Shown one piece after another: positions 17,479 to 26,934 of a DNA stretch of 64,000 nt. The stretch is taken from the NCBI RefSeq assembly GCF_015668515.1, contig NZ_JADPFO010000008.1:1-64000 (forward strand). Direction: 5' to 3'. A program made the translations under genes and the position numbers. Source of the DNA: Paraclostridium tenue (GTDB lineage: Bacteria > Bacillota > Clostridia > Peptostreptococcales > Peptostreptococcaceae). Under the pieces are notes generated by a model. It was not told the DNA's origin. It saw only the letters and a list, made by a program, of their open reading frames with translations, and did not search any database. Within the stretch, counting starts at the first letter, position 1; every line of letters begins with the position of its first letter.

Positions 17479-18249
17479 ATGTTATTTGACTCACATGCAC
17501 ATTTAAATGATGAAAGATTTGATGAAGATAGAGAAGAATTAATTAATTCACTAAAAGCTAAAGGTGTAGACTTAGTGCTAAATCCTGGAGCTTGTATAGA
17601 AACTTCTAAAAGTAGTGTAGATTTAGCTAATAAATATGATTTTATATATGCAGCAGTTGGAGTTCATCCTCATGATGTAGGTGAAATGACTGAAGAAGAT
17701 ATAGAAACTTTAAGAAAACTTGCATTAGAAAATGAAAAGGTAAAAGCTATAGGAGAAATAGGATTAGATTATTACTATGACAACTCTCCTAGAGAAATTC
17801 AAAAGAAATGGTTTAAAAGACAAATAGAATTAGCTAATGAACTAAAATTACCTATAATAATTCATGATAGAGATGCTCACGGTGATACATTTGAAATAAT
17901 AAAAAACACTAAAAGTCCTGAAATAGGATGTGTGCTTCATTGCTATAGTGGAAATGTAGAACTAGCTAAAGAGTATGTAAAAATGGGTTGTTATATATCT
18001 ATACCAGGTACAGTAACATTTAAAAATAATAAAAAAACTAGAGAAGTAGCTAAGGAAATACCACTTGAGTATTTACTTATAGAAACTGATTCTCCATATA
18101 TGGCTCCAGAGCCACATAGAGGAAAAAGAAATGATCCTTCTTTAGTTCAATTTGTAGCTGATAAAATCGCTCAAGAAAAAGGAATTTCATATGAGCAAGT
18201 TTGTAAAGCTACAAAAGAAAATGCAAAGAGATTTTTTAATATAAAGTAA
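17479..18249 (+). CDS. tatD: TatD-family metal-dependent deoxyribonuclease
   Basis: A 256-residue TIM-barrel hydrolase (YabD/TatD). Metal ligands: DSHAH at residues 4-8, EIGLDYYY near 93, IIHDRDAH near 130, LHCYSG near 153, and the ETDSPYMAP motif near 200-208. It is annotated as a 3'-5' DNase that acts in the cytosol. SD AAGGAG precedes the ATG. The gene follows metS in an operon arrangement common across Firmicutes and is closed by a hairpin. Confidence 0.93.
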   Translation: MLFDSHAHLNDERFDEDREELINSLKAKGVDLVLNPGACIETSKSSVDLANKYDFIYAAVGVHPHDVGEMTEEDIETLRKLALENEKVKAIGEIGLDYYYDNSPREIQKKWFKRQIELANELKLPIIIHDRDAHGDTFEIIKNTKSPEIGCVLHCYSGNVELAKEYVKMGCYISIPGTVTFKNNKKTREVAKEIPLEYLLIETDSPYMAPEPHRGKRNDPSLVQFVADKIAQEKGISYEQVCKATKENAKRFFNIK

Positions 18250-18259
18250 TATAAATAAT

Positions 18260-18294
18260 GGGGCTATCTCAAAATAGAGATAAGCCCCTATTTT
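18260..18294 (+). terminator. Hairpin terminator after tatD
   Basis: GGGGCTATCTC pairs with GAGATAAGCCCC (one bulged A) and is followed by TATTTTG. The T-tract is imperfect. Confidence 0.7.
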
Positions 18295-18404
18295 GCGAAA
18301 TAGACATTTATTTTAGCTATAACCGAATTTGTAGCCTTGATAAAATTTAGTATAAAGCTTAAAATATAAAGATATTAAGTAAAATGAGCGAAAAAGGTGA
18401 TTAG

Positions 18405-18935
18405 ATGATAAAGGAAATAATAGTAGTAGAAGGAAGAGATGATGTAACGGCTGTAAAAAGAGCAGTGGATGCTGAACTTATAACTACAGGTGGTTTTGGA
18501 TTTCCTAAGGGAGTTATGGAAAGAATAAAATCAGCACAAGAAAGAAGAGGAGTTATAATATTTACAGACCCAGACTTTGCAGGTGAAAAAATAAGAAAAA
18601 AGATAGCTGCAGAAGTTCCTGGATGTAAACATGCATTTTTACCAAGAGAAGAAGCAAAGAAAAATGGAGATATAGGAATAGAAAATGCTACTCCAGAAAG
18701 TATAAGAAAAGCACTTGAAAAAGTAAGAACAGAAAGTACTGATAAAAGAGATGAATTCGGACAAGTAGATTTAATAAGAAATGGACTTATAGGAAATGAT
18801 GATGCATCTCACAGAAGAGATAAGTTAGGAATGATATTAGGTATAGGTTACGGAAATGCAAAACAATTTTTAAATAGATTAAATAATTATGGAGTTAGTA
18901 GAGAAGAGTTTGAAAAAGCTTTAGAAACTTTATAA
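18405..18935 (+). CDS. rnmV: Ribonuclease M5
   Basis: A 176-residue TOPRIM nuclease that matures 5S rRNA precursors in Firmicutes. TOPRIM acidic residues are visible in IIVVEGRDD (Glu9) and IFTDPDFAGEKIRKK (the DxD pair). Conserved HAFLPREEA and GIENATPESIRKAL follow. The length is normal. It sits 24 bp ahead of rsmA, the standard rnmV-rsmA pair, and a 5S gene is present at the start of this window. SD AAGGTGATT. Confidence 0.95.
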   Translation: MIKEIIVVEGRDDVTAVKRAVDAELITTGGFGFPKGVMERIKSAQERRGVIIFTDPDFAGEKIRKKIAAEVPGCKHAFLPREEAKKNGDIGIENATPESIRKALEKVRTESTDKRDEFGQVDLIRNGLIGNDDASHRRDKLGMILGIGYGNAKQFLNRLNNYGVSREEFEKALETL

Positions 18936-18959
18936 TAATATAAATAAAGGAGATAAAAT

Positions 18960-19829
18960 ATGGATAGACTTTCGTCACATAGAAAAACTAAAGAAGTAGT
19001 AGATAAGCATGGATTTAAGTTTTCTAAATCATTAGGACAAAACTTTTTAATAGATGACAATGTAATAGATAGAATATTAGATGGAGCAAGACTTTCAAAA
19101 GGAGATAAAATAATAGAGGTAGGTCCTGGTATAGGTACACTTACTCGTGAGATGGGTAAAGTTGCTGATAAGGTTGTAGCTATAGAAATTGATAAAACTT
19201 TAATACCAATACTTAAAGACACTCTAGATGAATTTGATAATATAGAGGTAGTAAATCAAGATATATTAAAAGTTAATGTAGAAGAGTTAGTAAAAGAAAA
19301 GTTAGGTGGAGGACCAGTTAAGTTAGTAGCAAATCTTCCATACTATATAACAACTCCTATAGTTATGAAATTCTTAGAAGAAGACATACCAGTAACAGAT
19401 ATAGTTGTTATGGTTCAAAAGGAAGTTGCTGATAGAATGAATGCAAATCCTGGAACAAAAGACTATGGAGCATTATCAGTAGCTGTTCAATATTACTGTG
19501 ATACAGAAATAGTAGCAAAAGCTCCAAGACATATGTTTATACCACAACCGAATGTTGATTCTACAGTAATTGGGCTTCATGTAAGAGAAGAAAGAAAATA
19601 CAATGTAGATAATGAAGATATATTCTTTAAAACTGTTAAAGCTGCATTTGGGCAAAGAAGAAAAACTTTACTAAATGCATTAGGGACATTAGGATTTTTA
19701 AATAAAGATGAAATAAGAGAAGTTTTAAGTGAGGCTAATATAGATGAGAAAAGAAGAGGAGAAACTCTTACAATAGAAGAGTTTGCAAATCTTTCAAACT
19801 GTGTTAATAAAAAAGTACCTTCTAAATAG
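18960..19829 (+). CDS. rsmA: 16S rRNA dimethyladenosine transferase (KsgA)
   Basis: A 289-residue SAM methyltransferase that dimethylates A1518 and A1519 of 16S rRNA late in 30S assembly. Motifs: SLGQNFLID near residue 21, IEVGPGIGTLTREM for SAM, VEIDKTL, NLPYYITTP (catalytic NLPY), and FIPQPNVDSTVI. The last five codons lie within the terminator hairpin, so the stop codon is in its loop. SD AAAGGAGAT. Confidence 0.96.
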   Translation: MDRLSSHRKTKEVVDKHGFKFSKSLGQNFLIDDNVIDRILDGARLSKGDKIIEVGPGIGTLTREMGKVADKVVAIEIDKTLIPILKDTLDEFDNIEVVNQDILKVNVEELVKEKLGGGPVKLVANLPYYITTPIVMKFLEEDIPVTDIVVMVQKEVADRMNANPGTKDYGALSVAVQYYCDTEIVAKAPRHMFIPQPNVDSTVIGLHVREERKYNVDNEDIFFKTVKAAFGQRRKTLLNALGTLGFLNKDEIREVLSEANIDEKRRGETLTIEEFANLSNCVNKKVPSK

Positions 19830-19845
19830 AAGGTACTTTTTTGCA
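19809..19845 (+). terminator. Terminator overlapping the end of rsmA
   Basis: AAAAGTACCTTCTA AA TAGAAGGTACTTTT is followed by T. The rsmA stop TAG (19827-19829) is part of the second arm. Confidence 0.88.
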
Positions 19846-19897
19846 TGTCCAAACATATAATGTTTAGAGGGACTTATATTTTATAGGGGGGATAGCT

Positions 19898-21055
19898 TTG
19901 AGTACTAAAAAGAAGTATAAAAGAGATTATATAATTCTAGAAGCTAAAGACATGAACTTTAGATATAAAGATAGAGTATTGCCAAAAGCATTTGCAAAAA
20001 TTGAAGTTACAGAAGAAAAATCTTTGGTAGCACTTTATGTAGAAAATCTTAAGTATATTAGAGATGGATATAAAGTGGTAGCTATACTAGAAGATTACAA
20101 CACTTTGGATTTAGGGCGTATAGTATTGAGTGAACAAGGTAAAGGGGAATTTGCATTAAATTTAGACGAAAATAATACTAACATAAAGGCTGTGGCTTTA
20201 GTATCTGAAAAAAGTGTACCATTAATTGGATTTAAGGGAAGTAAAATTGATAATTATGAAGAAATAATATTTACATCAGATGAAGAATATATGGAATATG
20301 AAGAATTAGAAGATGACGAAGAGTATGTATATGAGGAAGTTGAGTATGTAGAAGTTGATGATGACGAAAACTGTGAGTATGAATATGAGTATTTAGAATA
20401 TGTAGAAATAGAAGAAGATAATGAAGAAAATACAGATTACAACTATGAAAATGAAGAAGATAATGAAGAAATAGAGTACGTATCATCTCCTAGACAAAAA
20501 AATCAAAGAAATAAATCAACAAAACCTAGCAATAATAAACCTGTAATTGAAGAGAATTTAAAACGTAGTGAAAAAGTAAGTGAAGAGATAAAACAAATTG
20601 ATGAGGAAATAAATTATGAAGAAGCCCAAGTAAATACGGCTAGAAATTTATTAATGCCTAGACAGATAAAAAAAGGATTGAAAATGTTTAAAGAAGTTAA
20701 GCCATTTGCAAGGGATACTATAGAAAATACTAGATGGTGGAAAATAGAGATAACACCTATGACAATGTGCGGATATACTATGCCTTACTTAGGGTATATA
20801 AATACTTTAAATTATACTATGTATAGTGACATAGTTTTACAATCATATAGATATAGACATTACTTATTTGGGGTTCAATATGATGAATACAACAAGCGTA
20901 AACACTATATGTACGCTATTCCAGGAAATAAAAATGAGCAACCAGATCAAGGTCATACAGGATTTAATATGTATAAACCATGTGATGATAGAAGCGATAA
21001 GCTTGGATATTGGATTTGTTTTGTTGATTCTAGAACTAGAAAGATTATGAAGTAA
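19898..21055 (+). CDS. Unrecognised protein with a very acidic, tyrosine-rich middle
   Basis: A 385-residue protein with no motif I can name. Residues 1-130 look like a compact beta-rich domain (YIILEAKDMNFRYKDRV ... GFKGSKIDNYEEIIF). About 130-200 is extremely acidic with repeated YEY/EEVEYVE/DDDE units. About 200-260 is a charged linker. The C-terminal ~120 residues are aromatic (ENTRWWKIEITPMTMCGYTMPYLG, YRYRHYLFGVQYDEYNKRKHY) and look like a second domain. It starts at TTG (19898) with GGGGGG seven bases before. There is no signal peptide or membrane segment. Similar proteins may be spore- or envelope-associated, but nothing here proves that. Confidence 0.8.
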   Translation: MSTKKKYKRDYIILEAKDMNFRYKDRVLPKAFAKIEVTEEKSLVALYVENLKYIRDGYKVVAILEDYNTLDLGRIVLSEQGKGEFALNLDENNTNIKAVALVSEKSVPLIGFKGSKIDNYEEIIFTSDEEYMEYEELEDDEEYVYEEVEYVEVDDDENCEYEYEYLEYVEIEEDNEENTDYNYENEEDNEEIEYVSSPRQKNQRNKSTKPSNNKPVIEENLKRSEKVSEEIKQIDEEINYEEAQVNTARNLLMPRQIKKGLKMFKEVKPFARDTIENTRWWKIEITPMTMCGYTMPYLGYINTLNYTMYSDIVLQSYRYRHYLFGVQYDEYNKRKHYMYAIPGNKNEQPDQGHTGFNMYKPCDDRSDKLGYWICFVDSRTRKIMK

Positions 21056-21088
21056 ATTGTGAGAGAAGTCTGATAATATCGTTTTCTA

Positions 21089-21117
21089 TTGAAAAAAATT
21101 ATGGAATAATTTACAAT
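21089..21117 (+). promoter_or_regulatory. Sigma-A-type promoter for the M20 peptidase gene
   Basis: TTGAAA (21089-21094), 17 nt, TACAAT (21112-21117). It stands about 30 nt ahead of the start. Confidence 0.65.
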
Positions 21118-21153
21118 ATATGTATGTAATACAAACTAGGAGGAGAATTGAAT

Positions 21154-22269
21154 ATGATAAATAAACAAAGATTAATCGATGAATTCATAGAATTAGTAAA
21201 AATAGATAGTCCTTCATCTAAAGAAGGTAACGTAGCTAAAGTACTAGTAAAAAAACTAGAAGCTATAGGATGTGAAGTTTGTATAGACGAAGCTGGTGTT
21301 AAAGCTGGTGGAGAAACAGGAAACGTAATAGCTAAATTAAAAGGAAACAGAGAAGGTAAAACAGTATTATTCAGTTCTCACATGGATACAGTTAGCCCAG
21401 GAGAAGGAATAAAACCTATAATAGATGAAGCAAAAGGAATAATAACAAGTGATGGAACTACAGTTTTAGGTTCTGATGATAAAGCTGGTATAGCAGCTAT
21501 ATTAGAAGCTTTAAGAATAATAAAAGAAAATAATTTAGATCATGCTGATATAGAAGTAGTATTCTCTATATGGGAAGAAGGCGGATTATTTGGAGCTCAA
21601 TATCTAGACTATTCTAAAATAAATGCAGATTATGCTTTCGTTTTAGATAGTGGAGGATCTCCAGGAGAAATAATAACAAAAGCTCCAGCACAAGATAAAA
21701 TAGAAGTAACTATAAAAGGTAAGCCAGCACATGCAGGTTTACAACCAGAAAATGGAGTAAGTGCTATAATGGTAGCTTCTAAAGCTATAGAGAATATGAA
21801 ATTACTTAGAATAGATGAAGAAACTACTGCAAACATAGGTATAGTTAAAGGTGGAATAGCTACAAACATAGTTATGCCTGAACTTGAAATAGTTGCAGAA
21901 GCTAGAAGTTTAGAAGAATCAAAATTAGATGCTCAAACTAATCATATGGTAGAAGAATTCAAAAAAGCAGGAGAAGCTATGGGAGCAGAAGTAATTGCTA
22001 AAGTAACTAGAGCCTATGCACCATTTAAAATAGCTGATGATGCTGAGATAGTTGAACTTGCTAAAAAAGCATTCTCTAACATAGGAATAGAAGGATATAC
22101 TGCTTCAACAGGTGGTGGAAGTGATACTAACGTATTAAATGGAAATGGATTAAAAGCTGTTAACTTAGGAATAGGAATGAAAAATGCTCATACATTAGAA
22201 GAATATATAGCAATAGAAGATATAATAAATTCTTCAAGAGCTGTATTAGAAATAATTAAAGAAGCATAA
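21154..22269 (+). CDS. M20/PepT-like metallopeptidase
   Basis: A ~371-residue M20 peptidase resembling the peptidase T-like/YqjE group, a cytosolic zinc aminopeptidase that releases amino acids from small peptides. Metal-binding motifs: SSHMDTVSPGEG, LGSDDKAGIA, WEEGGLFGAQY (catalytic Glu pair) and DSGG. The dimerisation lid begins near KIEVTIKGKPAHAG. The start is put at ATG 21154, with AGGAGG ten bases ahead; TTG at 21148 is in frame but too close. The length is typical. It has its own promoter and terminator. Confidence 0.9.
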   Translation: MINKQRLIDEFIELVKIDSPSSKEGNVAKVLVKKLEAIGCEVCIDEAGVKAGGETGNVIAKLKGNREGKTVLFSSHMDTVSPGEGIKPIIDEAKGIITSDGTTVLGSDDKAGIAAILEALRIIKENNLDHADIEVVFSIWEEGGLFGAQYLDYSKINADYAFVLDSGGSPGEIITKAPAQDKIEVTIKGKPAHAGLQPENGVSAIMVASKAIENMKLLRIDEETTANIGIVKGGIATNIVMPELEIVAEARSLEESKLDAQTNHMVEEFKKAGEAMGAEVIAKVTRAYAPFKIADDAEIVELAKKAFSNIGIEGYTASTGGGSDTNVLNGNGLKAVNLGIGMKNAHTLEEYIAIEDIINSSRAVLEIIKEA

Positions 22270-22292
22270 TTAAATATATGATATAATAAAAG

Positions 22293-22322
22293 AATCGCCC
22301 AACATTTGTTGGGTGATTTTTC
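22293..22322 (+). terminator. Intrinsic terminator
   Basis: ATCGCCCAACA TT TGTTGGGTGAT is followed by TTTT. Confidence 0.88.
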
Positions 22323-22450
22323 ATTTTTAAGATAAATGATAATTAATGTTGAATTAAAACTATAATTTATTGCAGTTAAGATTTGATGTAGGTTTAAGAA
22401 AGAATAAAAATGGATAATAAAATAAAGTATATATATTAGGAGGTAATATC

Positions 22451-23347
22451 GTGGAAACAAGATATGATGAAGCCAATAAGGTAACAATACAATCTATAAT
22501 TTGGAATGTAGTATTAACAGTTATAAAAATATTTTCAGGTATAGTTGGAAAATCTAATGCTATGATAGCAGATGGATTACATTCAGCATCTGATATAATA
22601 AGTTCAGTAGGAGTTTTAATTGGTAATAAAGTTGCAAAAGCACCAAATGATAAAGAACATAATTATGGACATGAAAAAGCAGAAACATTAGTATCGTTTT
22701 TATTATCTATATTATTAATAGTTGTATCATTAAAAATCGGATTTAATGCACTTAAATCACTTTTTAACCTAGATAGAGTTCAAGTACCTACATTACTACC
22801 ATTAGTAGTATCTATTATTTCTATAGCTATAAAAGAATATCAATATAGAATAACTATAAAAGTAGCTAATAAAATAAACTCACCATCATTAAAGGCTGAT
22901 GCTTGGCATCATAGATCTGATGCACTTTCATCTATTGCGGCATTTATAGGTATAGGAGGAGCCTTACTAGGTTTTAAAGCATTAGATCCAATTGCATCTA
23001 TAGTCGTAGCTTTATTCGTAGCAAAAGTAGGATTTGATATATTAAAAGATTCAGCTAATGAATTAATGGATTATTCAATAGATGAGGATCAAGAAAAACA
23101 GATAGTAAACATAGCAGAAAATACAGATGGGGTAATTAACTTAGGAGAAATAAGAACAAGAAAACATGGAGCTACTGCATATGTAGATTTAACTATATGT
23201 GTAAACAAGAACTTAACTGTTTTTGAAGGTCATGAGATAGCAACTAAGTTAGAAAAACGCATAATAAAAGAGATGCAATTTGTAAAAGGTATAACAGTCC
23301 ATGTAGAACCTTGTATAAATTGCCCAGGCAATTCTTGTAAAAAATAA
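22451..23347 (+). CDS. Cation diffusion facilitator family transporter
   Basis: A 298-residue CDF exporter with about six membrane helices and a C-terminal cytoplasmic metal-sensing domain. The transport-site residues are visible as DGLHSASD in helix 2 and WHHRSDAL in helix 5, both the HxxxD pattern. The tail ends CINCPGNSCKK, a possible extra metal-binding cluster. It probably exports Zn, Mn or Fe. Start is GTG at 22451 with AGGAGG nearby. It is alone between terminators; no metal-responsive operator was recognised. Confidence 0.92.
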   Translation: METRYDEANKVTIQSIIWNVVLTVIKIFSGIVGKSNAMIADGLHSASDIISSVGVLIGNKVAKAPNDKEHNYGHEKAETLVSFLLSILLIVVSLKIGFNALKSLFNLDRVQVPTLLPLVVSIISIAIKEYQYRITIKVANKINSPSLKADAWHHRSDALSSIAAFIGIGGALLGFKALDPIASIVVALFVAKVGFDILKDSANELMDYSIDEDQEKQIVNIAENTDGVINLGEIRTRKHGATAYVDLTICVNKNLTVFEGHEIATKLEKRIIKEMQFVKGITVHVEPCINCPGNSCKK

Positions 23348-23374
23348 TAAAATAATATAAAAATTTATAAAAAC

Positions 23375-23405
23375 AGCACTATGATTCAATTGTAGTGCTT
23401 TTTAG
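23375..23405 (+). terminator. Intrinsic terminator
   Basis: AGCACTA ... TAGTGCT is followed by TTTTAG. Confidence 0.75.
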
Positions 23406-23457
23406 TTTGCATATTTTATAGTATAATAAAATCGTTAATTATATAGGGGGGGCTTTT

Positions 23458-24252
23458 ATGGCAAAGAAAAGAAAGATTAAAAAAAGGATTTTAATTCTTG
23501 TAGGAATAATTGGATTCTTTATAGTATATACAGCTACATATGTTTATTTCTCAAAAAAGCAGGCAAGTGATCAGCCTGTTAAAGTCGAAAATAAAGACAC
23601 ACAAGAAGATTCAAGGTCATTACTAGCTCAGATGAAAACAACTGATACAGTTTATATGTCAGATAAAAACTTACAAGATGTAAGAGTAGAGCAAGAGTAT
23701 TGGAATCAGATAAAGTTTTTCTCTACTAAATTTAAACAAGTAAGAAAGCCAAGTAACTATGAAAGTAAATATGAAGGTTATGTAGATAATGGTATTAGAT
23801 TTTCTACTGATTTAGATTATTTTAGAATATTTACAGTAAATAAAGAAGAGTTTTATAAAATACCTGTATCAGAAAAAAAGATATTTGATAAATTATTACA
23901 AGAAAGTATATATACATCTATAGATTCTGTAAAAAAATACAAAACATGGGATAGTATAGAAATCATATATGGAGATGAAGTTAAAAAACCATGGAGATGG
24001 AATTATGATGATTTAGCATATAGTATATCTGTAAAAAGACTAGTTGGAAAAATACAGCCAGAAAAAAGTAAAGAAAGAAGTCCATACAACTTTACAGTTA
24101 AGATAAAGGGAGATGGTTATTCCATAACGCTTGAAACTATGGGAGATGACTATGTAAAAGTAACTTCTGATAAAGCAACAGCGTATTATGAAGTTCATAA
24201 TGGATTATTTAATTATTTAAGAGATGATGTATTTAAAATTGAAAAGAAATAG
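23458..24252 (+). CDS. Unrecognised membrane-anchored protein
   Basis: A 264-residue protein with a Lys/Arg-rich start and a single hydrophobic helix (ILILVGIIGFFIVYTATYVYF, ~residues 11-31), then a soluble domain outside the membrane. The domain is rich in Lys/Tyr/Asp with segments such as NGIRFSTDLDYFRIF, IEIIYGDEVKKPWRWNYDDLAY and YNFTVKIKGDGYSITLE, suggesting an all-beta fold. I recognise no catalytic motif. SD GGGGGG precedes ATG by 8 bases. It is convergent with murC across a bidirectional terminator. Confidence 0.8.
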   Translation: MAKKRKIKKRILILVGIIGFFIVYTATYVYFSKKQASDQPVKVENKDTQEDSRSLLAQMKTTDTVYMSDKNLQDVRVEQEYWNQIKFFSTKFKQVRKPSNYESKYEGYVDNGIRFSTDLDYFRIFTVNKEEFYKIPVSEKKIFDKLLQESIYTSIDSVKKYKTWDSIEIIYGDEVKKPWRWNYDDLAYSISVKRLVGKIQPEKSKERSPYNFTVKIKGDGYSITLETMGDDYVKVTSDKATAYYEVHNGLFNYLRDDVFKIEKK

Positions 24253-24266
24253 TTATTATTGTAAAT

Positions 24267-24302
24267 AAAAAAGCTAGGCGAAATTCACCTAGCTTTTTTT
24301 AT
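24267..24302. terminator. Bidirectional terminator between convergent genes
   Basis: AAAAAAGCTAGG ... CCTAGCTTTTTTT serves the membrane protein gene (plus) and murC (minus). Confidence 0.88.
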
Positions 24303-24303
24303 A

Positions 24304-25656
24304 TTATTTTTCAAGTAGCATTTCGCCAACTTTATATACAGTACCAGCTCCTGCAGTTATAACTAAATCATCATCAGTAACATTTTCTGCAAGGTAATCT
24401 ACTATTTCTTCAAATTTACTTAAGTATATTACATCAACATTATTTTGATATAATTTATCAACTAAATCTTTAGAATGTATGTCTCCTGGATCTTTTTCAC
24501 GAGCTGCATATATATCAGTTATTATAACTTTATCAGCTGCATAAAATGCATCAGAGAATTCATTTAATAATGATTTAGTTCTCGTGTAAGTATGTGGTTG
24601 GAATATACACCATAATTTATTTTTCTTAATTTTCTTAGCTGCAGATAATGTAGCTTTTAATTCTGTTGGATGATGTGCATAGTCATCTACAACTAAAGCA
24701 TTGTTGTATTTACCTTTAACTTCGAATCTTCTACCTACACCACTATATAAAGATATATTTTTTCTTATAGTTTCTAATTCTACACCAGAAACTAAAGCTG
24801 CTAATATAGCTCCTGTAGCATTGTATACATTGTGTATTCCAGGAACAGAAAGCTTAAACTCTCCTAAATCAATTCCATTGTAATTTATATTAAATATTCC
24901 ATAGCCATCAGCGTCGAATTTAATATCTTTAATTAGAGCATTATTTCCTTCGTTTTGACCATATTTAATAACAGTAGCTTTTATTTCATGTAATATATCC
25001 TTAGTATTTTCATCGTCTCCATTTATTATGAAGTAACCATCGTAAGGTAATAATTTACCAAATTTATTAAAAGATGCTTTTATTTCATCTATTCCAGAGA
25101 AATAATCTAAATGATCTTCTTCTATATTTAAAACGACAGATATTTTAGGGTTGAAGTTTAAGAAACTATCAACGTATTCGCAAGCCTCTGTTATAAAGTT
25201 TTGAGATTTTCCTATCTTAACATTACCACCTATTATGCTAAGGTTTCCGCCAACTAGTATAGTTGGGTCAAGTTCTGCATATTCAAATATAGCAGATAGC
25301 ATTGATGTTGTAGATGTTTTTCCATGAGTACCAGAAACAGCTATAGAATTTTGATATTCTCTCATTATTTGCCCTAAAAAAGCAGCTCTATTTATAATTA
25401 ATTTATTTTTTTCTTTAGCAGCAACTAATTCTTCATTATCAGATTTAACAGCAGCAGTATAAACTACCATATCTATATCATCAGTTATATGTTCTTTTTT
25501 ATGACCTATATATATAGTTGCTCCTTGATCACGAAGGTTATCTAATAAATGAGAATCTGTAGAATCTGATCCGAAAACATTGTAACCTTTATTTAAACAT
25601 ATTTTAGCTAATGCACTCATGCTAATACCGCCAACACCTATAAAGAATATGTTCAT
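24304..25656 (-). CDS. murC: UDP-N-acetylmuramate--L-alanine ligase
   Basis: A 450-residue Mur ligase that adds L-Ala to UDP-MurNAc, the first stem-peptide residue. N-terminal [11 protein letters not shown] binds the nucleotide sugar. The ATP loop [13 protein letters not shown] lies at about residues 114-126, followed by [11 protein letters not shown] and EEDHLDYF. The Mur C domain has [15 protein letters not shown] and [12 protein letters not shown]. The length is normal. It is the only minus-strand gene between 11 kb and the window end and diverges from purR with a 224-bp gap. Confidence 0.96.
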   Translation of the reverse strand: MNIFFIGVGGISMSALAKICLNKGYNVFGSDSTDSHLLDNLRDQGATIYIGHKKEHITDDIDMVVYTAAVKSDNEELVAAKEKNKLIINRAAFLGQIMREYQNSIAVSGTHGKTSTTSMLSAIFEYAELDPTILVGGNLSIIGGNVKIGKSQNFITEACEYVDSFLNFNPKISVVLNIEEDHLDYFSGIDEIKASFNKFGKLLPYDGYFIINGDDENTKDILHEIKATVIKYGQNEGNNALIKDIKFDADGYGIFNINYNGIDLGEFKLSVPGIHNVYNATGAILAALVSGVELETIRKNISLYSGVGRRFEVKGKYNNALVVDDYAHHPTELKATLSAAKKIKKNKLWCIFQPHTYTRTKSLLNEFSDAFYAADKVIITDIYAAREKDPGDIHSKDLVDKLYQNNVDVIYLSKFEEIVDYLAENVTDDDLVITAGAGTVYKVGEMLLEK

Positions 25657-25880
25657 AGTGAAACCACCTTTCTAGTAAATTAAAAGTTCTACAATAAGAA
25701 CTATGTTTATGATATAATAGTATAATGTTCAATATTTTAAGCAAAATAAAATTATAAAATATTTCTACATATTAAATATATTAAATTTCGAATAAAACAT
25801 AACAAATATTATAACATAATGATATAAAATATGCATTAATAAGTTAAAATACATAGGTTTTTAGTACAGGAGGTATTTAC

Positions 25881-26765
25881 ATGAAATTTAAAAGGACGGA
25901 GCGTATAGGTGCAATAGTTAAAATATTATCTGATAATCCTAATAAAATATTTACATTAAGCTACTTCACATCTAAATTTAACTCAGCAAAGTCTACAATA
26001 AGTGAAGATTTAATAGTTGTTAAAAATGTTTTTGAAAAACTTGAGTTAGGACAAGTGATAACGATATCAGGTGCAGCTGGTGGAGTTAAATATATACCTA
26101 AAACATCTAAAGCAGAAAATGAAGAGTTTTTATTAAACCTATGTGAAGAAATAAAAGACCCATCTAGAATTCTTTCTGGAGGATTTTTATATCTGATAGA
26201 TTTAATATATGACCCTAGAATAGCATCTAAAATAGGTAAAATATTTGCATCAAATATAGATTATTCACAAGCTGATTATGTTGTTACTATGGAAACAAAA
26301 GGTATACCTATGGCGCTTATGACAGCAAAAGCTATGAACTTACCTTTAGTTATAATAAGAAAAGACACAAAAGTATCAGAAGGGCCAACACTTAGCATGA
26401 CATATGTAAGCGGAAATAGTTCAAAAGTAGAAAGTATGAGTTTACCTAGAAAAGCTGTTAAGCCTGGAAGTAAAGTTATATTAATAGATGACTTTATGAG
26501 AGGTGGAGGAACTATAAAAGGTATGATAGAACTTATGAATGAGTTCGGAGCTGAAGTTATAGGAAAGGGAGTATTTATATCTACAACTAACCCAATTAAG
26601 AAAATGGTTGATGATTATATATCTTTAATTCAAATAGATGTAATTAATAATGAAGTAGTGAGTGTTGAGCCAAATTTACAAACATTTAGAGAAGAATACT
26701 GGACTACTAAAGATATAAATGAAATTGTAGAAGAAGAAAGCATTATGGATGATTTAGAAGGATAA
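25881..26765 (+). CDS. purR: Purine operon repressor PurR
   Basis: A 294-residue Gram-positive PurR: an N-terminal winged helix (KRTERIGAIVKILSDNPNKIF; SAKSTISEDL) fused to a phosphoribosyltransferase-like domain. The PRPP loop is VILIDDFMRGGGTIKGM near residues 195-211. PRPP releases it from PurBox DNA. The position just ahead of spoVG-glmU-prs matches Bacillus and places the PRPP sensor beside the PRPP-making enzyme. SD AGGAGG. A PurBox-like core (TTCGAAT at about 25788) is present upstream but weak. Confidence 0.95.
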   Translation: MKFKRTERIGAIVKILSDNPNKIFTLSYFTSKFNSAKSTISEDLIVVKNVFEKLELGQVITISGAAGGVKYIPKTSKAENEEFLLNLCEEIKDPSRILSGGFLYLIDLIYDPRIASKIGKIFASNIDYSQADYVVTMETKGIPMALMTAKAMNLPLVIIRKDTKVSEGPTLSMTYVSGNSSKVESMSLPRKAVKPGSKVILIDDFMRGGGTIKGMIELMNEFGAEVIGKGVFISTTNPIKKMVDDYISLIQIDVINNEVVSVEPNLQTFREEYWTTKDINEIVEEESIMDDLEG

Positions 26766-26837
26766 GACAAGTTTTGAGGGCAAATTTCTATCAAATAAAA
26801 AAAAAGTAAAAAAATAATAAAAAATTTCTAAAATAAT

Positions 26838-26864
26838 AGAGGAAATTTAACGAGTTGATAGAAT
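26838..26864 (+). promoter_or_regulatory. Sigma-H promoter of spoVG
   Basis: AGAGGAAAT (26838-26846), 11 nt, then ATAGAAT (26858-26864) fits the sigma-H consensus RnAGGAwww-N11/12-RnnGAAT. spoVG is a classic sigma-H gene in Bacillus. The start would lie near 26870, 65 nt ahead of the ATG. Confidence 0.75.
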
Positions 26865-26934
26865 TAATATATTATAAAACAGTTTCAGTTTTTTTAATTA
26901 AATTTGTCAAACACAAAAGGGGGATATTAGTAAA

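Noticed and set aside
25740-25860. PurBox upstream of purR
   Set aside because: Only a loose TTCGAAT core is visible, and no second box stands at the expected distance.
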